Below the pieces are notes generated by a model. That model was not told the origin of the DNA, did not search any database, and saw nothing but the letters and a program-made list of their open reading frames with translations. A DNA stretch of 7,599 bases. Origin: Coriobacteriia bacterium (GTDB lineage Bacteria; Actinomycetota; Coriobacteriia; Coriobacteriales; UBA8131). Location: NCBI GenBank assembly GCA_009779015.1, contig WRFC01000032.1, forward strand, positions 1-7,599. The letters run 5' to 3'. Position 1 is the stretch's first letter, and the number at the start of each line of letters is the position of its first letter. Shown here one piece after another: positions 1 to 4,891 of the stretch. Position numbers and translations under genes: made by a program.

Positions 1-1197
1 CAGCTTCATATCATCCGCAGCGGCGGCGCCAGCATCGTGCCTGAGGCTGCGCTGAAAACCAAGCTAGAAAAGGGCGTGCCCCTGCGCATCAAGCTCGGCG
101 TCGACCCGACCGCGCCCGACCTGCACCTCGGGCACACCGTGCCTCTGCGCAAGCTGCGCCAGTTCCAGGACCTTGGGCACACCGTGGTCCTGATCATTGG
201 CAACGGCACGGCGCTGATCGGCGACCCCTCCGGCCGCAACACCACGCGGCCGCCGCTCACGGCAGAAGAGATCGAGGCCAACGCCGCCACCTACGTTGAC
301 CAGGCCTTTCACATCTTGGATAAAGAGCGCACCGAGCTGACCTGGAACAACGACTGGCTGGGCAAGCTGAACATGGCCGACATTCTGCGGCTCTCGGCGC
401 AGTTCACGGTGGCGCGCATCTTAGAGCGCGACGACTTTACCAAGCGCTACGCCAGCCAGCAGCCGATCTCGCTGCACGAGTTCCTCTACCCGGTGATGCA
501 GGCCTACGACTCGGTGATCGTGCGCGCCGACCTCGAGATGGGCGGCACCGACCAGCTCTTCAACCTCTTGGCCGGCCGCGAGCTGATGGAGAAACTGGGC
601 ATGGAGCCGCAGGTCTGCCTGACCATGCCGCTCTTAGAAGGCACCGACGGCGTGCAAAAAATGTCCAAAAGCTACGGCAACTACATCGGCATCACCGACG
701 CCGCCAACGAGATGTTTGGCAAGGTCATGAGCATCCCCGATGAGTTGATGCCCAAGTATTACTACCAGGTCTCGACCTTTGGGCTCGACCAGTCCGAGGC
801 CGTCGAGGCCGGCCTGGCCGACGGCAGCCTGCACCCCAATGTGGCCAAGCGGCGCCTGGCCGCCAACATCGTGGCCACCTATCACGACGCGGCGGCAGCG
901 GTAGAGGCCGAGGCGGCCTTTGACCGCGTCTTCAAGCAACACGAGCTGCCCAGCGACCTGCCGGAGGTTGCCGTGGCGCTCGAAGCCGACGAGGACGGCC
1001 TCATCTACCTGCCCAAACTGATGGCCGGCGAGCTGGCCATGGCGGCCTCGGCCAGCGAGGCACGCCGCCTGATCGATGGCGGCGGCGTCTCATTGGCCGG
1101 CCAAGCGCTACAGAAGGGCAGCTACAAAGTGGCACCCGAGGCACTGCGCGGCGCCGTGCTGCAAGTGGGCAAGCGCAAGTTCGTGCGCATCGTCTGA
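1..1197 (+). CDS. tyrS: Tyrosyl-tRNA synthetase, 5' end missing
   Basis: Charges tRNA-Tyr with tyrosine in the cytoplasm, using ATP (class I aminoacyl-tRNA synthetase). The open frame runs in from the left edge. The residues before the first GTG at 37 (QLHIIRSGGASIV) continue a normal TyrRS N-terminus, so the gene begins upstream and probably lacks only a short N-terminal piece; 398 residues are visible and the family has about 400-420. The class I HIGH signature is HLGH at 124-135, after the segment RIKLGVDPTAPDLHLGH. The second ATP-binding signature KMSKS is perfect at 658-672. LEMGGTDQLFNLLAGR (about 532-579) belongs to the tyrosine and ATP pocket region. The last 65 or so residues form an S4-like RNA-binding domain (ASEARRLIDGGGVSLAG). 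The sequence resembles the TyrZ-like (type 2) bacterial group. No frameshift is seen. Identification is firm; the subgroup is inferred. Confidence 0.96.
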   Translation, partial: QLHIIRSGGASIVPEAALKTKLEKGVPLRIKLGVDPTAPDLHLGHTVPLRKLRQFQDLGHTVVLIIGNGTALIGDPSGRNTTRPPLTAEEIEANAATYVDQAFHILDKERTELTWNNDWLGKLNMADILRLSAQFTVARILERDDFTKRYASQQPISLHEFLYPVMQAYDSVIVRADLEMGGTDQLFNLLAGRELMEKLGMEPQVCLTMPLLEGTDGVQKMSKSYGNYIGITDAANEMFGKVMSIPDELMPKYYYQVSTFGLDQSEAVEAGLADGSLHPNVAKRRLAANIVATYHDAAAAVEAEAAFDRVFKQHELPSDLPEVAVALEADEDGLIYLPKLMAGELAMAASASEARRLIDGGGVSLAGQALQKGSYKVAPEALRGAVLQVGKRKFVRIV

Positions 1198-1211
1198 GGC
1201 TTGCGGGGCGG

Positions 1212-1282
1212 CCGGGCGCGGCACCGGGCGCGGCACCGGACGGCGCGTGCAACTGCCACGGCGGCCACGGCGGCTACGACGG
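1212..1282. repeat. GC-rich short tandem repeats in the tyrS-deaminase gap
   Basis: The gap between tyrS and the deaminase gene holds two small tandem arrays. The 12-mer CCGGGCGCGGCA occurs twice head to tail at 1212-1223 and 1224-1235, followed by a broken third copy (CCGGA). The 9-mer CCACGGCGG occurs at 1256-1264 and 1265-1273, with a degenerate third copy at 1274-1282. No hairpin followed by a T-run was found here, so there is no clear terminator after tyrS and read-through into the next gene is possible. Replication slippage is the simplest origin. Confidence 0.8.
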
Positions 1283-1322
1283 GCGTGTAAAAAACAAAGA
1301 CAAGAACAAAGGGGAGAAGACC

Positions 1323-2618
1323 GTGCTATTCGCAGACATTGACTATCTGGACAGCGATTTTGCCATCCAACACGGGTACGTGGGCGTGACCAACGGGCGC
1401 GTCTCGTACATTGGCGCGCAAGAGCCCGCAGATGCTGACTCTTACGGCCAACGTTACTCAGGGCGCGATCGCCTGCTGATGCCCGGGCTCTACAACATCC
1501 ATGCACATGCGGCCATGACCCTCTTACGCGGCTACGCCGAGAACCTGCGCCTCCAGGAATGGCTCGAAGAGCAGGTCTTTCCGTTTGAGGCCAAGATCAC
1601 CCCCGAGGCCGCCTACTCGGCCACCGCCTTGGCCATCGCCGAGATGCTGCGCTTTGGCGTGGTCAGCATGTCCGACATGTATTACTTCACCGAAGAACGC
1701 ATCCGGGCGGTGGTAGACAGCGGCTTCAAGGCCAACATCTGCCCGGCGTTGATGGTCTTTGACGAGGCCACGCACTACCAAGACATGCCCGAGCGCGCCA
1801 GCAACGAGCACTATGCGCGCCAGTTCCATGGCGCCGAAGACGGCCGCCTGCGCATCGACCTGAACATCCACTCTGAATATATCTCTAACCCCAATGTCGT
1901 GCGGGCGGTCGGCGAGCACGCGGCCGAGCTGGGCGTGGGCACACACATCCACCTCTCCGAGACCCTGCGCGAGCATGAGGAATGCAAGCAGCGGCGCGGC
2001 GGCCTGACCCCGGCGGCCTACTTTCAGAGCCTGGGCTTCTTCAACCAGCCTTGCACCGCTGCCCACTGCGTCTATACCGAGCCCGCAGACTGGCAGATCT
2101 TGGCCAAAAACGGGGTCACGGTGGCGGCCAACCCGGCCTCTAACTTCAAGCTGGGCAGCGGGTTTGCGCCTATCCCCCAGATGCTGGCAGCCGGCGTCGC
2201 GGTCGGCCTGGGCACCGACGGCATGGCCAGCAACAACAACCACAACATGTTCAAGGACCTCTACCTGCTGGCCACGGTCTACAAGGCCGCCAGCGGCGAC
2301 CCCACGGTCGTCACACCGGCAGAGGCCCTGGCCGCCGCCACTATCCGCGGCGCGGTCGCCCAGGGGCGCTCGGACTGCGGCCGCATCGCCCTCGGCCAGC
2401 GCGCCGACCTCGTGGTCCTGAACACCGGCGTCCCCTGGATGCAGCCGGTCAGCTCGCAGCTGAACAACCTGGTCTTCAGCGCCCAAGGCAGCGATGTCGT
2501 CTTGACCATGGTCGATGGCCAAGTGCTCTACAAAGACGGCGAGTACACGACCATCGACATCGAGCTGATCATGGCGGCTACCCAAAAGGCCCGCGACCGC
2601 ATCGTCTCGGAGCTCTGA
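1323..2618 (+). CDS. Amidohydrolase, MTA/SAH deaminase family
   Basis: Predicted metal-dependent deaminase of the amidohydrolase superfamily, 431 residues, in the group that deaminates 5'-methylthioadenosine, S-adenosylhomocysteine or related adenosine compounds (MtaD/DadD type). It would act in the cytoplasm in purine or S-adenosylmethionine by-product recycling. The HxH metal site is H60-A-H62 in the family-typical NIHAHAAMTLLRG. Further expected residues are H183 (NIHSEY), H210 and E213 (THIHLSET), H248 (TAAHCVY) and D299 (GLGTDGMASNNNHNMF). Following TM0936-type enzymes, H60, H62, H210 and D299 would be metal ligands, with E213 and H248 catalytic. The GTG start is chosen because GGGGAG at 1311-1316 sits six bases upstream and the encoded N-terminus has the usual beta-rich start of the family. 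mnmA follows two bases after the stop. The exact substrate cannot be read from sequence; guanine or chlorinated-ring deaminases of the same superfamily are less likely alternatives. Confidence 0.9.
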   Translation: MLFADIDYLDSDFAIQHGYVGVTNGRVSYIGAQEPADADSYGQRYSGRDRLLMPGLYNIHAHAAMTLLRGYAENLRLQEWLEEQVFPFEAKITPEAAYSATALAIAEMLRFGVVSMSDMYYFTEERIRAVVDSGFKANICPALMVFDEATHYQDMPERASNEHYARQFHGAEDGRLRIDLNIHSEYISNPNVVRAVGEHAAELGVGTHIHLSETLREHEECKQRRGGLTPAAYFQSLGFFNQPCTAAHCVYTEPADWQILAKNGVTVAANPASNFKLGSGFAPIPQMLAAGVAVGLGTDGMASNNNHNMFKDLYLLATVYKAASGDPTVVTPAEALAAATIRGAVAQGRSDCGRIALGQRADLVVLNTGVPWMQPVSSQLNNLVFSAQGSDVVLTMVDGQVLYKDGEYTTIDIELIMAATQKARDRIVSEL

Positions 2619-2623
2619 TTTTG
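2609..2623 (+). promoter_or_regulatory. RBS and TTG start of mnmA inside the deaminase gene end
   Basis: GGAG at 2609-2612 lies within the last codons of the deaminase gene, eight bases before TTG at 2621. The TTG adds residues LARALIA before the P-loop, giving the normal first beta strand of MnmA. The first in-frame ATG (2642) would remove that strand. The overlap of RBS and upstream gene points to translational coupling. Confidence 0.7.
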
Positions 2624-3931
2624 GCGCGCGCCTTAATTGCCATGAGCGGCGGCGTCGACTCGTCGGTGGCCGCCCTCTTGATGTGCCAGCGCGGCTACGA
2701 CTGCACCGGCATAACAATGCGCCTAGTGGAGAAGACATGCGTTAACGCGCCGGCCGGGCAAGCCGAGGTTGGGCCCGCAGTTGGGCAGCCCGAGGCCAGG
2801 CTGCCCGAGGTTGGGCCCGAGGCCGGGCCGGCGGCGGTTGGGCAAGGCGCGGCCTGCCAGCCCGAATCCGGGCCGTCCGAGGCCGCAGGCGCCCCCGAGC
2901 CCGACGCGGTCGCCGACGCCCGCCGGGTCTGCCAACACCTGGGCATCCCGCATCACACGCTCGAGATGACCGCCGACTTTACCAATCTGGTCATCCAGCC
3001 CTTCGTTGCCACCTACCTGCGCGGCCAGACCCCCAACCCCTGCGTCATCTGCAACCAGCGCATCAAGTTCGGTCTGCTCTGGCAAAAAGCCCAAGAGCTG
3101 GGCGTGGGCTTTGACGTCTTCGTGACCGGCCATTACGCGCGCTGCCAACGCGACGCTGGCGGCCAGCCGGCGCTGTACCGGGCAAGCGACAGTAGCAAGG
3201 ACCAAAGCTACGTCCTCTACACCCTCAGCCGCGACCAACTGGCGCGCATCTGCCTCCCGCTGGGCAGCCTGACCAAGCGCCAGGTGCGCGACATCGCCCA
3301 AGAGCACGGCCTGCCGGTCGCCCACAAAGCCGAGAGCCAAGACATCTGCTTCATCCCCAATCATGACTACGCCGCCTTCGTCGACCAACAGGCCAACGCC
3401 GCCATCCAACCGGGCGACGCTGCCGCCCCACCAGGCAACATCGTCGACCGTCAGGGCAACGTCCTCGGCCAGCACCAGGGCATCCACCACTACACGATCG
3501 GCCAACGTAAGGCCCTCGGCATCGCCGCCGGCCAGCCGCTCTACGTACTTGAGCTCAATGCCCCGCGCCAAGAAGTCGTCGTCGGGCGGGCCAGCGAGCT
3601 CTATGTGGCCAGCGCCCAGCTCAAAGACCTCAACCTCCAGGCCAGCCTGCCCTTCTCCCAAGCGACCCCGGTGTTGGCCCAGTACCGCTACAACTCTAGC
3701 GCCCACCCGGCAACGCTATGCATAGCTGCCAGCGGCCAGGCCGCGCAGGTCAGCTTTGACCGCCCGCAAAAGGCCGTCGCGCCCGGACAGTCGCTGGTCT
3801 GCTACATCGGCGACCGCGTTGTGGCCGGCGGCCAAATCACTCGCACCACTCCGGCCACGGCGCCCGCAGAGGCGCCCACCCAGGCATTCGCCCAAGCACC
3901 CACCCTGCCACCAGCCCAAACATCCAAGTAA
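2621..3931 (+). CDS. mnmA: tRNA-specific 2-thiouridylase MnmA with a low-complexity insert
   Basis: Catalyses ATP-dependent 2-thiolation of the wobble uridine (U34) of tRNA-Lys, -Glu and -Gln, taking sulfur as a persulfide from a cysteine desulfurase relay. The PP-loop motif SGGVDSS is at residues 9-15. The catalytic cysteine is C141 in PNPCVICNQ and the partner cysteine is C243 in SQDICF. Other family landmarks are FVTGHYAR (about 167-174), KDQSYVLY (193-200) and HHYTIGQRKALG (289-300), followed by the C-terminal beta-barrel. At 436 residues it is longer than the usual 350-380. Residues about 42-95 form a Gly/Pro/Ala/Glu-rich insert between the TMRLVEKTC strand and the conserved DARRVC helix. 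The last 27 or so residues form an Ala/Pro/Thr-rich tail. Both additions keep the frame and leave the catalytic motifs intact, so the enzyme is probably active. It is tightly coupled to the deaminase gene upstream; the NUDIX gene follows 15 bases downstream. Confidence 0.96.
   Translation: MARALIAMSGGVDSSVAALLMCQRGYDCTGITMRLVEKTCVNAPAGQAEVGPAVGQPEARLPEVGPEAGPAAVGQGAACQPESGPSEAAGAPEPDAVADARRVCQHLGIPHHTLEMTADFTNLVIQPFVATYLRGQTPNPCVICNQRIKFGLLWQKAQELGVGFDVFVTGHYARCQRDAGGQPALYRASDSSKDQSYVLYTLSRDQLARICLPLGSLTKRQVRDIAQEHGLPVAHKAESQDICFIPNHDYAAFVDQQANAAIQPGDAAAPPGNIVDRQGNVLGQHQGIHHYTIGQRKALGIAAGQPLYVLELNAPRQEVVVGRASELYVASAQLKDLNLQASLPFSQATPVLAQYRYNSSAHPATLCIAASGQAAQVSFDRPQKAVAPGQSLVCYIGDRVVAGGQITRTTPATAPAEAPTQAFAQAPTLPPAQTSK
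2765..2843 (+). repeat. In-frame degenerate repeat encoding the MnmA insert
   Basis: GAGGTTGGGCCCG occurs at 2765-2777 and again at 2807-2819, 42 bases apart. The shorter core TTGGGC occurs four times (2769, 2781, 2811, 2838). All spacings are multiples of three, so each copy encodes the same Val-Gly-(Pro/Gln) tripeptide, at residues 50, 54, 64 and 73 of MnmA. This looks like an expanded slippage repeat held in frame by selection on the host gene. Confidence 0.75.
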
Positions 3932-3946
3932 AAAAAGGGAGAAGAC

Positions 3947-4426
3947 ATGGCCTATTGCTATGAGTACGCGCGACCGGCTTTGACCGCCGACATCGTGCTT
4001 TTCTCGGGCACCCGCCCGCAATACCCAAGCCTCTCGGAAAGCGCTGAAAACGAGGGTGTCGAGGTGCTTTTGGTCCGCCGCAAGAACCCGCCATTCGCGG
4101 GCTGCTGGGCTTTTCCGGGCGGCTTTGTTGAAGAAGGCGAGACCGTCGAGCAGGCGGCAGCCCGCGAGCTCGCAGAAGAGACCGGCCTAACTGGCCTGGC
4201 GTTGATGCAGCTTCAATGCTTTAGCCAGCCCGGGCGCGACCCGCGCGGCTGGACTGTGACCTGCGCCTTTACCGGGTTTGCCAAAAAAGAGGCCGTGGCT
4301 CCCGTGGCTGCCGACGATGCCGCCGAGGCGGCCTGGTTCAAGCTGGCCGACCTGCTGTCCGGGCAGGTAAAACTGGCCTTTGACCATGCCGATATCTTGG
4401 CTCAAGCCATTGAGAAGCTGGAATAA
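3947..4426 (+). CDS. NUDIX hydrolase, ADP-ribose pyrophosphatase-like
   Basis: A 159-residue NUDIX enzyme, predicted to hydrolyse a nucleoside diphosphate linked to another group and likely acting in the cytoplasm. The NUDIX box is complete: G59, E65, R73-E74, E77-E78 and G80 fit GX5EX7REUXEEXGU, with the acidic residues binding divalent metal. The N-terminal YARPALTADIVLF and the post-box stretch FSQPGRDPRGWTV are typical of the COG1051 group (ADP-ribose pyrophosphatases and the NUDIX part of NrtR-like proteins). No DNA-binding domain follows, so a regulator is unlikely. A short hydrophilic insert (about residues 21-37, SGTRPQYPSLSESAENE) separates the first strand from the EVLLVRRKNPPF strand. 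The ATG start is supported by GGGAG at 3937-3941, five bases upstream. It is probably the last gene of the upstream unit. The substrate is unproven: ADP-ribose is the family-based guess, and damaged nucleotides are possible. Confidence 0.9.
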   Translation: MAYCYEYARPALTADIVLFSGTRPQYPSLSESAENEGVEVLLVRRKNPPFAGCWAFPGGFVEEGETVEQAAARELAEETGLTGLALMQLQCFSQPGRDPRGWTVTCAFTGFAKKEAVAPVAADDAAEAAWFKLADLLSGQVKLAFDHADILAQAIEKLE

Positions 4427-4446
4427 GCCTCAGCCAGAAAAAAATA

Positions 4447-4474
4447 TTGAGGGTCCAATAAATCCTGTTATGCT
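4447..4474 (+). promoter_or_regulatory. Possible sigma70-type promoter abutting the 4475 start
   Basis: TTGAGG at 4447-4452 and TATGCT at 4469-4474 are separated by 16 bases, and each matches the consensus at four of six positions. The -10 box touches the annotated ATG, so a transcript from here would begin inside the reading frame. Either the box is chance or the true start of the small membrane protein is further in. Confidence 0.25.
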
Positions 4475-4807
4475 ATGAGCTCTGAGCTATTCAGATTGCG
4501 TAAAAATGGCAGGAAGGGTTTGATCTTGGAGATATTAGCAGGTGTTCTTGGCTGTCTGGTCGGTGTCATCGGCTTTCTGCCCTATGCCCTGGTTGCTGGC
4601 TGGATCCGCAGAAAAGCCGGGGTGCAAGACCGTCGGGTCATGAAGTTCATCGTCCTCATCCCGTTTTTCTCAATTGTCCTGATGCTGGCGGCGATCTTGC
4701 TTTTTTGGTGGCTGGCCGCCGATTACCTGGTCATTTTTGCGATCGCCTCTTTGGCGGTCTTTCTCGTGGGCACAGCCTCGACTTCGATGGTCCGGCAAAA
4801 AAAGTAG
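4475..4807 (+). CDS. Small membrane protein, three predicted helices, function unknown
   Basis: A 110-residue protein that I do not recognise. It has a short basic N-terminus (MSSELFRLRKNGRKG) and three hydrophobic stretches at about residues 17-43, 57-80 and 82-101. A positively charged loop (RRKAGVQDRRVMK) joins the first and second, and the C-terminus is basic (VRQKK). By the positive-inside rule the loop and the C-terminus would be cytoplasmic. That forces a compact hairpin between helices 2 and 3, which are joined by only AAD. The start is uncertain. No good ribosome site precedes ATG 4475; AGGAAGGG near 4511-4518 would better serve TTG at 4523 (residue 17), but that start would cut into helix 1. 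Base composition is visibly lower in GC than the left block. It converges on the secreted-protein gene and ends at a shared hairpin. It is a plausible real gene, but no function can be assigned. Confidence 0.6.
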   Translation: MSSELFRLRKNGRKGLILEILAGVLGCLVGVIGFLPYALVAGWIRRKAGVQDRRVMKFIVLIPFFSIVLMLAAILLFWWLAADYLVIFAIASLAVFLVGTASTSMVRQKK

Positions 4808-4822
4808 CACGGCCAATAAAAG

Positions 4823-4852
4823 ATTCGGCCCGCAGGGTTCTGCGGGCCGAAT
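4823..4852. terminator. Intrinsic terminator between convergent genes
   Basis: A perfect 13-bp stem (ATTCGGCCCGCAG at 4823-4835 with CTGCGGGCCGAAT at 4840-4852) closes a GGTT loop. On the - strand it is followed by CTTTTATT, so it is a good terminator for the secreted-protein gene, whose stop is 40 bases away. On the + strand the following bases (GCTAGATAACGATTTT) are less U-rich, but the stem begins 16 bases after the small membrane-protein stop and may block read-through both ways. Confidence 0.85.
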
Positions 4853-4891
4853 GCTAGATAACGATTTTCGCGCTATTGCGGTGCAAGTGAC

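Noticed and set aside
1524..2738. 404-residue - strand frame opposite the deaminase gene
   Set aside because: High-GC shadow frame rich in Ala, Gly, Val and Arg; the + strand has all expected amidohydrolase motifs.
2728..2739. GGAGAAGACATG inside mnmA, identical to the NUDIX RBS-start region at 3938-3949
   Set aside because: It looks like an internal translation start, but the ATG at 2737 is out of frame and reaches TAA after two codons, so the match is most likely chance.
2723..3706. 327-residue - strand frame opposite mnmA
   Set aside because: Shadow frame of a GC-rich gene; the MnmA catalytic motifs are on the + strand.
4428..4452. CCTCA...TGAGG inverted repeat with an A-run after the NUDIX gene
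   Set aside because: Only five pairs with a 15-base loop and no T-run on the + strand; not a convincing terminator.
4470..4478. ATGCTATGA, a two-codon frame overlapping the start at 4475
   Set aside because: Too short to carry meaning and has no ribosome site.
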